Positions 44,034-53,631 are shown, counted from the stretch's first letter. The stretch: DNA of 64,000 bases from Bombilactobacillus bombi (GCF_964340835.1 NZ_OZ204251.1); one strand, 5' to 3'. Notes: generated by a model from the sequence alone, not told the origin. Numbers and translations are program-made.

Positions 44034-45359
44034 TTAATCTCCTATTATAACCTCGAATAAATATGGTGTTGGTTTGCATTGATAGCGATAAATTCCCGGA
44101 ATCCAAACAATCTGATCATCAAATATGAGTATCTTTAATTGATCCCGCTGGATTTGAGGAATTTTTAAATCAATCAAACGCTTTTTTAATTTTTGATGCT
44201 GTCCATTTAGCAGTCTTAAATTGTCACCAGCTTGGCGTCTGCGCAAGATAATATTCTGAGGAATTTTATCGAAATAAAAAGTACGCGAATTTTTTTTGGT
44301 AACTTGTTTTATTGTAATCTTTTGTTGCTCATTTGCAAAGACCGGTTTATCTAAGTGCAAATTTATCAAATCAGGAGCAGAATTATTAATTTTGACTGGT
44401 TGAATAATCAATTTTTGATATGATTTATCAATTGTCCAACCAGCCTTTAAGTTTAAATGTGCTTGGGAACGTTGCAATAAAAACTGCACTTGCTGAAGTT
44501 GGCGGTTATTTAAATCAAAGGAAAGTTTTTGGTGTACAACAAATTGAACAAAAAGTGCCACTTCGGGTGGTTGTAATTGTTTTAAAGTCACTAAATCTAT
44601 TTGCCAGCCATTACTTTTAGCCTGCACTGCCATTGTGGCTAATTGTTGAAAATAATTTAAAACTATTTGTTGTAAAGTTTGATTTTGTGCAGCAAAAACA
44701 GCTAAATGCTGATTTAATTGCGGATTTTCATGACGTAATAATGGCAATACCTGATTGCGCAAACGATTGCGCATCGTAATATTTTGAAAATTACTCTCAT
44801 CGACTGCAAATTTAATATTCTGGCGCTTTAAATAATTTGTTAATTCTACTTTCGAAAAAATTAACAAGGGACGAATAAGTTCTCCCTGTGTGAAAGATCG
44901 CTGCGGCAAAATGCCTTTACTTTCCCAAATATTACCACTGCGAATCAATTTCATTAAAATTGTTTCGACCTGATCATCACTTTGATGAGCAGTTACTAAC
45001 TTATTCAAATGTCGTTGTTGCATAATGTGAGCAAAAAAATCATATCTAAAATGACGCGCTTTGACTTCCATTGCTTCCAAATCATCATCATGCCGCCACT
45101 GTGTAGTATGGAAGGGTATTTGGTGTTGCTGGCAAAATTGCCGCACTAAACTCACTTCGGCACTGCTTTGAGGACGCAAAGCGAAATCTACTGTCGCCAC
45201 TTCGATTGTCCCTCGTAAAGAATGTGGCAGGCATAAAAGCAAGTTTAATAAAGCCATCGAGTCACTACCGCCAGAAACAGCTACTAATAAGCAATCTTGG
45301 GAATTAAAAAAATTATTATTTTTAACTTGTTGAATAAATTTTGTTTCTGTTTGATCCAT
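44034..45359 (-). CDS. tilS: tRNA(Ile)-lysidine synthase
   Basis: Converts C34 of the CAU-anticodon tRNA-Ile to lysidine so it reads AUA; 441 residues. ATP-pyrophosphatase P-loop SGGSDS (29-34) in LLVAVSGGSDSMALL, then HQSDDQVETILMKLIRSG and a C-terminal TilS domain (RRRQAGDNLRLLNGQHQKLK). The ATG at 45359 gives the usual start but has no ribosome binding site; it lies 10 bases after the T-run of the yabR terminator. The frame is open upstream (to 45425) into yabR. Confidence 0.93.
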   Translation of the reverse strand: MDQTETKFIQQVKNNNFFNSQDCLLVAVSGGSDSMALLNLLLCLPHSLRGTIEVATVDFALRPQSSAEVSLVRQFCQQHQIPFHTTQWRHDDDLEAMEVKARHFRYDFFAHIMQQRHLNKLVTAHQSDDQVETILMKLIRSGNIWESKGILPQRSFTQGELIRPLLIFSKVELTNYLKRQNIKFAVDESNFQNITMRNRLRNQVLPLLRHENPQLNQHLAVFAAQNQTLQQIVLNYFQQLATMAVQAKSNGWQIDLVTLKQLQPPEVALFVQFVVHQKLSFDLNNRQLQQVQFLLQRSQAHLNLKAGWTIDKSYQKLIIQPVKINNSAPDLINLHLDKPVFANEQQKITIKQVTKKNSRTFYFDKIPQNIILRRRQAGDNLRLLNGQHQKLKKRLIDLKIPQIQRDQLKILIFDDQIVWIPGIYRYQCKPTPYLFEVIIGD

Positions 45360-45368
45360 ATTAATTAA

Positions 45369-45396
45369 CAAAAAAAGTTCGAGGAGAATCTCGAAC
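45369..45396 (-). terminator. Terminator between yabR and tilS
   Basis: Perfect 7-bp stem GTTCGAG/CTCGAAC with a 6-base loop and TTTTTTTG on the minus strand. The stem begins at the base after the yabR stop codon and the T-run ends 10 bases before the tilS ATG, so no promoter fits between it and tilS. Confidence 0.88.
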
Positions 45397-45810
45397 CTAA
45401 CCGCGACGGCCACCACGGCCGCCACGTTTTCCTTCAGTATTTTTTTTCAAGCTGGATAAGCGATCTTGACTTTCCTTCATAAAATCAGCTAATAAATCAT
45501 CAAAACCTTCGCTGGGGGCTTTTTTAGGTGCTGGTTTATGATAATGATTTTGACTTTTATTATGATGACTAGCACTCGGTTCTTGTGCCTGTTTAATCGA
45601 AAGTGCAATCTTTCCGTGGTTATCGCCAACAACAACTGCAGTCACAATATCGCCCACACTCAGCTTATCGTGGATATCTTTAACATAGTCATTAGAAATC
45701 TGGCTAATATGCACCAGACCACTTTGACCATTACCAATATCAACAAAAGCTCCGAAATCTTTTATTCCGGTAACTTTACCTGTTACTTTTGTTCCTACTG
45801 ATACGGTCAT
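45397..45810 (-). CDS. yabR: S1 RNA-binding domain protein (YabR family)
   Basis: 137-residue protein with one S1 domain (2-73: GTKVTGKVTGIKDFGAFVDI, GLVHISQIS, KIALSIKQ), followed by a His/Lys-rich linker and a basic Gly/Arg-rich end (GKRGGRGGRRG). YabR-type proteins bind ribosomes or RNA and are found beside divIC and tilS in Firmicutes; the precise role is not settled. Confidence 0.9.
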   Translation of the reverse strand: MTVSVGTKVTGKVTGIKDFGAFVDIGNGQSGLVHISQISNDYVKDIHDKLSVGDIVTAVVVGDNHGKIALSIKQAQEPSASHHNKSQNHYHKPAPKKAPSEGFDDLLADFMKESQDRLSSLKKNTEGKRGGRGGRRG

Positions 45811-45827
45811 ATTATTTACCTTACTCC

Positions 45828-46220
45828 TTAAAAATTAAGATTTTTGTTAGCTTCACTGGGAATATTATATATAATCTCACCATCACGAGAATAATTAAAG
45901 CGGTAACGAATTAAATTATCTAAATATTCCGGATCATGAAGCTGGCGCACTTGAGCATGTAAATCATTGCTCCGAGAACGTGCATTGTGTAATTTTTGCT
46001 GTTGCTGAACTAATTGAGTTTGAGTTTGAGCTTTAATTTGATGAGCTTGATATAATTGTCCGCCAAAAGCTAAGCTAATTCCACCAAATATAAGCATAAG
46101 AATACTCGTACGTCGTCGATGTACTTGACGTACCCGCAGTTTAAATTTTTTTTCGGCAGATAAATCGTCATTACTCAAATTTATCGGGCGAATATTATTT
46201 GAACGTTGTGTCTGCGGCAA
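45828..46220 (-). CDS. divIC: Septum formation initiator DivIC
   Basis: Bitopic division protein of the DivIC/FtsB family, 130 residues. A basic cytoplasmic N-terminus (QVHRRRT) is followed by one membrane helix (about 38-57), a Gln-rich coiled coil (QTQTQLVQQQQKLHNA) and the conserved motif DPEYLDNLIRYRFNYSRDGE. It would interact with FtsL and DivIB at the septum. TTG start. Confidence 0.9.
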   Translation of the reverse strand: MPQTQRSNNIRPINLSNDDLSAEKKFKLRVRQVHRRRTSILMLIFGGISLAFGGQLYQAHQIKAQTQTQLVQQQQKLHNARSRSNDLHAQVRQLHDPEYLDNLIRYRFNYSRDGEIIYNIPSEANKNLNF

Positions 46221-46294
46221 AATTAATCCCCCTCAAAAAGTTCTTAGTTTGAGTATAACAACAACAATATGGGCTGTCTAGGGTTTCTTGAGGG

Positions 46295-46537
46295 TTAATC
46301 AAGATTTTTATATAAATCAGCTGCTGCATCTTTTTTGACATTTTCCAAAACTTGTAAAACCTCCACAGCTACTGTTTTATCACCATAGTGAATAGTTATT
46401 TGATCACCAACTTGCACATCAGTTGAAGATTTTGCTGTTCTGCCATTAATATCTATTCGGCCTTTATCAGCTATTTCTTTAGCTAATGTTCGTCTTTTAA
46501 CTAAACGCGATATTTTTAAATACTTATCTAAGCGCAT
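46295..46537 (-). CDS. rqcP: S4-domain RNA-binding protein RqcP (YabO/Hsp15-like)
   Basis: 80-residue S4 protein (RLDKYLKISRLVKRRTLAKE, then DKGRIDINGR). In Bacillus RqcP works with RqcH in ribosome quality control, stabilising tRNA on stalled large subunits. The start overlaps the end of the flippase gene by 14 bases with a ribosome binding site inside it. Conserved neighbour of divIC and mfd. Confidence 0.9.
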   Translation of the reverse strand: MRLDKYLKISRLVKRRTLAKEIADKGRIDINGRTAKSSTDVQVGDQITIHYGDKTVAVEVLQVLENVKKDAAADLYKNLD

Positions 46538-48068
46538 GCTTTCCTCCTAACATTTTTAAAATCCATGAGCCACCCGGAACTAAATCCCACTCATCTAGAG
46601 TCAATAGCTGCCAGTGATAACTTAAAATTACCACAATTAACACGGCTAAGACAATAGTTAAACTGACTTCCCAAAGAGCTGTTAGACGGGTCAATGGCTC
46701 AATCAAACGCCAAAACATGGACAATACTGCTACAAAACCAGCCAAAAAAAGCATTATTAAGACTAATTTTTTCAAAAAACCTTTTTGGATTAAAATCTTT
46801 TGTAAATTACGGCTGGCTTTATAATATAACAAGACAGCCAATAAAAAACTCGCTAATAATGTAGCTATACTAGCGCCCAATGGGCCTAAATGCGGAATTA
46901 ACCACAGATTAGCAGCCCATTTCAATACTAAAACTAAAAACAATTCCCTAAAATTTTGCTGGCGGTAATGCTGCGCTTGCATGATAGTGTTAAGCACCAT
47001 AGCATAAGCCACAAACACTACTGACAACACATAAATCGCTAATGTTAGACTTTGGCGACTATTTTGGAATAACAAGGTATTAATCTGAGGCATAAGTACT
47101 GCCATACCTACGGCACTACTAGCTGCTAAAGTTAAGGTCACATGTATAGTACTGGATATAATAGTTTGTTGCTTAGCTACTGGTCGTCGGCTTAATTGCG
47201 GTAAAATCGCAGTAGCAAACGATATCGCTACTACAACGCCTAATTGAGCTAATGGCTGCCCGCGATCATAAATGCCTTTCAGAACTTGCGGATTTGTCCA
47301 ATTATTTGACGATAATAATTTATACATTGTAAACGAGTCAATTGTCTGAAATAAAACTAACAAACTTCCAAATAAACTAAACATTAAACCTTCTGTAATA
47401 AATCGTTTACCCAGGTTAATTAAATTAGGCTTCACTGTAGGAGCAGCATTTGTCTGTGGCAACTTAAAACTAACCAAAATAATTAAAGCCGTTAAAGCTC
47501 CTACTCCGGATCCTGCATGGGCCCAAGTACTCATTTGGTAATACTCTGTAGGTAAAGTGACAGCAGCAGCAATAATAATAACAACTCGAACTATTTGTTC
47601 ACTTACCTGTGATAAAGCTGTGGGTAACATTTGTAAATCTGCTTGATAAATACCGCGATAAACTGCTTCTAAAGGAGCTAACAAATAAAACCAAGATAAG
47701 GCCTTGATCAAGGGTGCTAAACGGCTATCTCCCATCCAACTGGCAAGTGGAAATGCCAAGATTTTTAAGACTACAGCACCTAATATTCCTAAAATTATTG
47801 CCCCTATTAATAAATAACGACGGTTGTTGCTGCTTTGCTCTGAGCTTTCTGCTAATACTTGTGAAACAAACATTGGAATGCCCGTTAAAGCAACTGCAGT
47901 ACATAGCCCATACAATGGATAGACCTGTTGATAAACGTAAAATCCTCGATCCCCTACTAAATTTTGCAAAGGCACTCGATAAAAAGCACTCAAAATTTTG
48001 GTAATCAAAGACGAAACTGATAAAATCCAGGTTCCTTTAATCAAGACTTGTGCATTATTATTTTTCAT
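46524..48068 (-). CDS. Polysaccharide/lipid flippase of the MOP superfamily (YabM/SpoVB-like)
   Basis: 514-residue integral membrane protein with about 14 hydrophobic segments and the MATE-like start LIKGTWILSVSSLITKILSA. Relatives include YabM, SpoVB and the MurJ-type lipid II flippases. It probably moves a lipid-linked cell-wall or polysaccharide precursor, but the substrate cannot be read from sequence. Lies between mfd and rqcP, the normal place for yabM. Confidence 0.85.
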   Translation of the reverse strand: MKNNNAQVLIKGTWILSVSSLITKILSAFYRVPLQNLVGDRGFYVYQQVYPLYGLCTAVALTGIPMFVSQVLAESSEQSSNNRRYLLIGAIILGILGAVVLKILAFPLASWMGDSRLAPLIKALSWFYLLAPLEAVYRGIYQADLQMLPTALSQVSEQIVRVVIIIAAAVTLPTEYYQMSTWAHAGSGVGALTALIILVSFKLPQTNAAPTVKPNLINLGKRFITEGLMFSLFGSLLVLFQTIDSFTMYKLLSSNNWTNPQVLKGIYDRGQPLAQLGVVVAISFATAILPQLSRRPVAKQQTIISSTIHVTLTLAASSAVGMAVLMPQINTLLFQNSRQSLTLAIYVLSVVFVAYAMVLNTIMQAQHYRQQNFRELFLVLVLKWAANLWLIPHLGPLGASIATLLASFLLAVLLYYKASRNLQKILIQKGFLKKLVLIMLFLAGFVAVLSMFWRLIEPLTRLTALWEVSLTIVLAVLIVVILSYHWQLLTLDEWDLVPGGSWILKMLGGKHALR

Positions 48069-48072
48069 AATT

Positions 48073-51000
48073 TTATTTTTCAGTTACAGGCTCAAGTGTC
48101 TGATTCCAGTGTTGTAATAATAGTTCCAATTGTTTCCAATAATCGGGATGTTTGGCAATATCCAAAGTAATCACAAAATAATCATGTTCATTAGCTACTT
48201 TAGCCTTCATAGAAGTTAAAGCCAAATCCTTAAAAATACGCTCACCACTTAAATATTGATTTGCCGCTTGACTAAAGGTCAGTATAATTTGCTCATCTTG
48301 CTGCTTAATTTTATCAATTAATGCAGCATCTGCTAATAATTTTAAGCGGGTTACTTTTAATAAATTAGCTACTTCTAGTGGATATTTACCAAAGCGATCA
48401 ATTAACTCCTGTTTTAAATCAGCTACTTCAGCTACCGATTTAGCTTGTCGCATGCGTTTGTACATTTCAATTTTTTGCCGTTCATCAGCAATATAATTAG
48501 TTGGAATATATGCCTCTAAATCTAATTGAAGCTGAGCATCTGTTTGTTGCGCCTGTTGATTTTGTCCTCGTTTTTTCGCAACGGCTTCTGAAAGCATCTG
48601 CGTATACAAATCATATCCCACAGAATCGATGAAGCCGTGTTGTTGTTTGCCTAAAAGATTACCGGCACCACGAATCGCTAAATCTCGCATAGCAATCTTA
48701 AAGCCAGAACCTAATTCTGTAAAGTTTTTGACTGCTTCTAAGCGTTTTTCTCCAACTTCACTTAAGGTTTTGTCTTTTTGATACATAAAATAGGCGTACG
48801 CTACTCGGCTTGAACGCCCAACCCGGCCACGCAATTGATACAACTGTGATAAACCGTAACGATCTGCATTCTCAATAATTAAAGTATTAGCATTAGAGAT
48901 ATCCACTCCCGTTTCAATAATCGTTGTGGTAACTAATACATCATAATCGCCATTTAAGAAGTCCGTCATTACACCTTCTAGTTGTGCTTGCGTCATTTTA
49001 CCGTGTGCTACTGCAATATGTGCATCAGGAGCTAACGTTGCTAATAAATTAGCAGTTTGTTCAATATCTTCAACACGATTATGCAAGTAAAATACTTGAC
49101 CACCGCGATTTAATTCCCGTTCAATCGCACTGCGAACTACATCATAATTTTGCTCCATAACAAATGTTTGAATCGGATAACGATTGGGTGGAGCTGTTTC
49201 AATAACTGACAAATCACGCACACCCATCATGGACATATTTAAAGTTCTTGGGATTGGTGTTGCTGTCAGTGTCAGTACATCAATTTGTGATTTTAATTGT
49301 TTTAAACGCTCCTTGTGTTTTACTCCAAAACGCTGCTCTTCGTCGACAATTAACAATCCTAAATCCAAAAATTTAACATCTTTAGATAATAATCGGTGAG
49401 TACCAACAACTATATCAATTTTGCCTTCAGCCAAATTCTTTTTGATTTCTCGCTGCTGAGCTGGCGTTTGAAAGCGAGTTAAAATAGCTGTTTCTACTGG
49501 AAAATCAGCAAAACGTTCTTGCATCGTTTGAAAATGCTGTTGTGCCAAAATTGTTGTTGGTACTAAAAAAGCTACTTGTTTGCCATCATTAATAGCCTTA
49601 AAGGCTGCTCTTAAAGCTACTTCTGTCTTGCCAAAGCCAACATCGCCTACTAACAATCTATCCATAGGGTGGGGACTTTCCATATCGCGCTTCACTTCAG
49701 CAATACTTCGTAATTGATCCGGTGTTTCCACATAAGGAAATTGAGCATCAAATTGATTTTGTAAGTCATCATCTGCTGAAAATGCATAACCTTCCTCAGA
49801 TTCACGTTTTGCATATAATTGAATTAATTCATCAGCAATATCTTCAATATTTTTTTGAACACGTTGCTTAGTTTTATGCCATTCAGTACCGCCAAGTTTA
49901 TTTAATTTGGGAGCTTTGCCTTGCGCTGAGACATATTTTTGCACCATATTTAGCTGAGTCACTGGAATAAAAAGCTGCCCTTGGTCGCGATATTCAATCG
50001 TAATATAATCCTGATGTTTGCCATCAACTTCTAAAGTTTGAATACCTAAAAACTTACCAATCCCATGATTGACATGAACCACATAATCGCCGGGTTTTAA
50101 ATCGGTATAACTCTTAAGACGCTCAGCATTACTCATATTTGCTCGGTGATGATTCCGTTTAGGTTGCTTATTAAATAGCTCTTTTTCCGTAATTACTACT
50201 ACACGCTCATCAGCTAATTCAAAGCCAGTATGCAAACCACCCGCAACTAATTGTGTTTGTCCCATTTGAATATCATCTAGTGTAGTAGTCAGGGCTTCAA
50301 TTCCAAAATCAGCTAAAGTTTGTTGCATTTTTTGTAGGCGTGCTGCAGCACTAATTAAAAGAATGACTGTTGTTTGTTGTTTTTGCCAACGTTCAATTTC
50401 AGTTTTTAAAAGCGGTAAATTACTAAAAAATTGCTGTACCGAACGGCTGGTGATATTAACTAACTGTTCCAAACGTAAATGTCCGCGACTACGTTGGAAT
50501 AAAGATAAAAATACCTTACCTTGAACAATCGCTGCTAGTGATTGCGTAAATGTCCAACGAAAACTCAAATTAGGCAAAAGCTTTCCTGTTTCAAATTGGC
50601 CACTAAACCAGGCCGCATTTTCTTCATCATTAGTTCGATCTTGTTCTTGAATTCGATCGTAGTCATCAAAAATTACAAACCCTGTCTTACTCAAATAATC
50701 AGTTAATTTGGCGGGTTTTTCATACAAAAAATCCGTATAGGCACCTAAATTATCTACTCGTTGACCAGCTAATAAACTATCAAGATCAGCTTGATAATTT
50801 TCTTGCAAATTCTTAATAATTTGTTGATCTTTAACTTTTTTTATGTGCTCTGCTAGTGCTTGCTGAACTTGTTGTCCTACTAGATGCAATCGCTCGGAGC
50901 TAACAATTTGATCACTAGCAGGACTCAAAGTTATTTCGTCAATAGTTGCTTGACTTCGTTGAGTTTCTGAATCAAATTCATGAATGGCATCTATTTCATC

Positions 51001-51588
51001 GCCAAAAAATTCTATCCGCAATGGTTGATCCCGTGTTAAAGGATAAATATCAAAGATATCTCCTCGAATTGCGAATTCTCCTGGACTAGAAACTAATGAA
51101 TCCCGCCGATAACCCATCGAAATCAACTGATCAGGTAATTGCTCTAATTGCGTTTCTTGACCAACCTTGAAGTGTAAGTGACTATTGGTGAAAGTCTCCA
51201 TAGGGGGCAAAACATACTCCAAGCCTGCAATAGAAGTGATAACAACTCCTGGCTTTTGTTCACGCAAAAAATCCAGCGCACTCAATCTTTGACTTAGTGA
51301 TTCAGGTGAACTAATAGCAATTTGTGTAGCAATAGAAGCCTCTAACAAAAATAATTGCACTTGATTACTAGGTAATAACTGCCCTAAATCATCTGCTAAT
51401 TGACTGGCATGATATGAATCAGGCTCGACAACTAAAAGCGGTTGTTGCCTTTTATTTATTAAATTTACTAAAAATAAAGTTTTAGCAGAGCCAGTTAATC
51501 CAGTGAGCATTTGCTGCGTTTGGGGAACTAACTGCTTAATAAAATCTTGTATTTGCTTATTTTGGTTTAAACAATCAATTAATTGCAA
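48073..51588 (-). CDS. mfd: Transcription-repair coupling factor Mfd
   Basis: ATP-dependent translocase that removes stalled RNA polymerase and recruits UvrA; 1171 residues. UvrB-like N-terminal region, RNA-polymerase interaction/CarD-like domain (LKPGDYVVHVNHGIGKFLGI), then helicase motifs GDVGFGKTEVA (Walker A), DEEQRF (DEEQ box), TATPIPRTL and QLRGRVGRS. TTG start after GGAGGA. Follows pth by 13 bases. Confidence 0.97.
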   Translation of the reverse strand: MQLIDCLNQNKQIQDFIKQLVPQTQQMLTGLTGSAKTLFLVNLINKRQQPLLVVEPDSYHASQLADDLGQLLPSNQVQLFLLEASIATQIAISSPESLSQRLSALDFLREQKPGVVITSIAGLEYVLPPMETFTNSHLHFKVGQETQLEQLPDQLISMGYRRDSLVSSPGEFAIRGDIFDIYPLTRDQPLRIEFFGDEIDAIHEFDSETQRSQATIDEITLSPASDQIVSSERLHLVGQQVQQALAEHIKKVKDQQIIKNLQENYQADLDSLLAGQRVDNLGAYTDFLYEKPAKLTDYLSKTGFVIFDDYDRIQEQDRTNDEENAAWFSGQFETGKLLPNLSFRWTFTQSLAAIVQGKVFLSLFQRSRGHLRLEQLVNITSRSVQQFFSNLPLLKTEIERWQKQQTTVILLISAAARLQKMQQTLADFGIEALTTTLDDIQMGQTQLVAGGLHTGFELADERVVVITEKELFNKQPKRNHHRANMSNAERLKSYTDLKPGDYVVHVNHGIGKFLGIQTLEVDGKHQDYITIEYRDQGQLFIPVTQLNMVQKYVSAQGKAPKLNKLGGTEWHKTKQRVQKNIEDIADELIQLYAKRESEEGYAFSADDDLQNQFDAQFPYVETPDQLRSIAEVKRDMESPHPMDRLLVGDVGFGKTEVALRAAFKAINDGKQVAFLVPTTILAQQHFQTMQERFADFPVETAILTRFQTPAQQREIKKNLAEGKIDIVVGTHRLLSKDVKFLDLGLLIVDEEQRFGVKHKERLKQLKSQIDVLTLTATPIPRTLNMSMMGVRDLSVIETAPPNRYPIQTFVMEQNYDVVRSAIERELNRGGQVFYLHNRVEDIEQTANLLATLAPDAHIAVAHGKMTQAQLEGVMTDFLNGDYDVLVTTTIIETGVDISNANTLIIENADRYGLSQLYQLRGRVGRSSRVAYAYFMYQKDKTLSEVGEKRLEAVKNFTELGSGFKIAMRDLAIRGAGNLLGKQQHGFIDSVGYDLYTQMLSEAVAKKRGQNQQAQQTDAQLQLDLEAYIPTNYIADERQKIEMYKRMRQAKSVAEVADLKQELIDRFGKYPLEVANLLKVTRLKLLADAALIDKIKQQDEQIILTFSQAANQYLSGERIFKDLALTSMKAKVANEHDYFVITLDIAKHPDYWKQLELLLQHWNQTLEPVTEK

Positions 51589-51601
51589 TTTGTCCTCCTC
51601 A

Positions 51602-52159
51602 TTAATTGAATTGATTCATAGTTTGTTCAAAATTATTGTTTTCAATCCAATTTTCAATTGCTGCTGCTGCTTGATCAATACCTGCTAAAGCCAAGGGCTG
51701 CTCTTCTTTAGTAAAAGGTGTCAACACCCAGTTAACAACCTGTTTGCGTGCTGGATGACCAATGCCAATTTTTACTCGTTTAAATTCATTAGTACCAGTT
51801 GAAGCAATAATACTTTTAATTCCATTGTGTCCACCAGCTGAGCCCTTTTGACGTAAACGTACTTTGCCAATTGGTAAATCCAAATCATCTTGAATAATCA
51901 AAATTTCCGCGGGCAAAATTTGATAATAACCCATTAATAATTTTACTGCATAACCTGAATTATTCATAAAAGTAAGCGGTTTAACTAAATAAATCGTTTC
52001 TCCTTGGTATTTAAAGCGTACATCAATCGCTGAAAATTCATTTTTAGTTAAACTAACTTGATAATATTCAGCCAACTTATCAATTGTCATAAAGCCCATA
52101 TTATGCTTGGTTTGATCATAACTTTGACCGGGATTACCTAATCCAAAAATTGCTTTCAT
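51602..52159 (-). CDS. pth: Peptidyl-tRNA hydrolase
   Basis: Cleaves peptidyl-tRNAs released from stalled ribosomes; 185 residues. Catalytic His19 in QTKHNMGF, Asn9 in GLGNPG and the aspartate in IIQDDLDLP. Of three in-frame ATG codons (52168, 52165, 52159) the last is chosen because AGGA is 8 bases upstream. First gene of the pth-mfd-flippase-rqcP-divIC unit. Confidence 0.95.
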   Translation of the reverse strand: MKAIFGLGNPGQSYDQTKHNMGFMTIDKLAEYYQVSLTKNEFSAIDVRFKYQGETIYLVKPLTFMNNSGYAVKLLMGYYQILPAEILIIQDDLDLPIGKVRLRQKGSAGGHNGIKSIIASTGTNEFKRVKIGIGHPARKQVVNWVLTPFTKEEQPLALAGIDQAAAAIENWIENNNFEQTMNQFN

Positions 52160-52240
52160 TTTCATCATCCTAATTTATCAAATACAGTAATTATACTTGT
52201 TCTTACTTTAAAAAAACTATCTAAAAACACAAAAAAGCAA

Positions 52241-52270
52241 CTTTTATATCATTACATTATGATATAAAAG
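52241..52270 (-). terminator. AT-rich hairpin with T-run upstream of pth
   Basis: Perfect 12-bp stem CTTTTATATCAT/ATGATATAAAAG with a 6-base loop; on the minus strand it is followed by TTGCTTTTTTG. It is about 80 bases before pth and some 30 bases after a candidate promoter, so it may be an attenuator. The stem has only two G-C pairs. Confidence 0.5.
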
Positions 52271-52308
52271 CTAACTAGCAAATTAAAAACACCAATTGAT
52301 GCTTACCG

Positions 52309-52314
52309 ATTATA
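52309..52314 (-). promoter_or_regulatory. Candidate -10 box of pth leader transcript
   Basis: Perfect minus-strand TATAAT preceded by TGTGT. The -35 region (about 52332-52337) is AT-rich without a strong match. Confidence 0.45.
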
Positions 52315-52413
52315 ACACATATTGATTGTTATAAAATTTTCTAACTCTGGTTTTTAATGTGAAGACTTTTGCAAACAGCATTTAAATTTGCAAATAATGA
52401 TATCGATTTCATT

Positions 52414-52441
52414 ATTTCATCAGTGAAATTTATGGTAAAAT
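52414..52441 (+). promoter_or_regulatory. ldh promoter with inverted repeat
   Basis: Plus-strand extended -10 TATGG-TAAAAT (hexamer 52436-52441). The inverted repeat ATTTCA-TCAG-TGAAAT (52414-52429) covers the -35 position and ends just before the -10, a place where a regulator would control access. It does not match the Rex box in half-site orientation. Confidence 0.55.
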
Positions 52442-52483
52442 GATTTGGGATAAAATTCTCATAATTTGAAGGGAGTAATATTT

Positions 52484-53455
52484 ATGTCAAGTATTACTGA
52501 TAAGAATCATACTAAAGTTATTTTAGTTGGTGATGGCGCTGTTGGCTCATCATTTGCTTATGCAATGACTTTACAAGGCGTAGCAAATGAAATTGGTATT
52601 GTCGATGTTGTTAAGGATAAAACACGTGGTGACGCACTAGATTTAGCAGATGCTACCCCTGTTACTTATCCAACACATATTTATTCCGCTGAATACAGTG
52701 ACGCTAAAGATGCCGATCTTGTTGTTATTACCGCTGGTGCTCCACAAAAACCTGGTGAAACACGTTTAGACTTAGTTAACAAAAATCTTAACATTTTAAA
52801 ATCCATTGTTAATCCGATTGTTGAATCTGGATTTAATGGTATTTTCTTAGTTGTTGCTAACCCTGTTGATATCTTGACTTATGGTACTTGGAAGTTATCT
52901 GGTTTTCCAAAAGAAAGAGTTATCGGTTCCGGAACTTCTCTAGATACTTCACGTTTACAAAAATTTGTTGGTCAAGAATTAGACCTTGATCCTCGTTCTG
53001 TACATGGATATATGTTAGGTGAACATGGTGACAGTGAGTTTGCTGCTTGGTCACATTTAACAGTTGGCGGTTTAACAATGGCTGAATTACAAAAAATCCA
53101 TCCAGAACTAACTGATGAAAAATTACAAGAAATTAACGATACAGTAGTTAATGCTGCTTATGAAATTATTAACACTAAAGGTGCTACTTATTATGGTGTT
53201 GCTACTGCTGCCGCTCGGATTTGCAAAGCTATCTTAAAAGATGAAAATGCGATCTTGCCATTATCTGTTTATATGGATGGTCAATATGGTGTTAACGATC
53301 TATACATTAGTTCTCCAACAGTTGTTAATCGCAACGGTGTTCGTCAAATTTTGGAAGTTCCATTAAATGATGATGAAAAAGCTAAAATGGCTAATTCAGC
53401 TGCTCAATTAGAAAAAGTTGCTCGCGATGGTTTCAAAGCAACTGGTATTGAATAA
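52484..53455 (+). CDS. ldh: L-lactate dehydrogenase
   Basis: Reduces pyruvate to L-lactate with NADH, regenerating NAD during fermentation; 323 residues. NAD-binding VILVGDGAVGSSFAY, substrate loop GAPQKPGETRLDLV with the catalytic arginine, VANPVDILTY, GSGTSLDTSR and the active-site histidine in GEHGDSEFAAWS. The ATG at 52484 is chosen (GAAGGGAG 8 bases upstream) over a TTG six codons earlier. Monocistronic, with its own promoter and terminator. Confidence 0.97.
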   Translation: MSSITDKNHTKVILVGDGAVGSSFAYAMTLQGVANEIGIVDVVKDKTRGDALDLADATPVTYPTHIYSAEYSDAKDADLVVITAGAPQKPGETRLDLVNKNLNILKSIVNPIVESGFNGIFLVVANPVDILTYGTWKLSGFPKERVIGSGTSLDTSRLQKFVGQELDLDPRSVHGYMLGEHGDSEFAAWSHLTVGGLTMAELQKIHPELTDEKLQEINDTVVNAAYEIINTKGATYYGVATAAARICKAILKDENAILPLSVYMDGQYGVNDLYISSPTVVNRNGVRQILEVPLNDDEKAKMANSAAQLEKVARDGFKATGIE

Positions 53456-53474
53456 TTTTACTTGTGTTTAATCT

Positions 53475-53509
53475 AAAAAGCTGGGACAAGATTTTGTCTC
53501 AGCTTTTTT
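53475..53509 (+). terminator. Terminator after ldh
   Basis: Stem AGCTGGGACAA/TTGTCTCAGCT (one G-U) with loop GATT followed by TTTTTT, 25 bases after the ldh stop. Confidence 0.93.
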
Positions 53510-53601
53510 AAATAGATTTATGCAATTTTACCAGTAATTGAGTTTTTCATTTTAAATAAACAGCTAATAATTAAAAATAATTAATTATTTTAAACTAAAA
53601 C

Positions 53602-53631
53602 TTCACATAGCTAGAGTATTTATGATATCAT
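53602..53631 (+). promoter_or_regulatory. Promoter of the CBS-domain gene
   Basis: -35 TTCACA (53602-53607), 18-base spacer, extended -10 TATGA-TATCAT (hexamer 53626-53631), 31 bases before the ATG. Confidence 0.65.
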
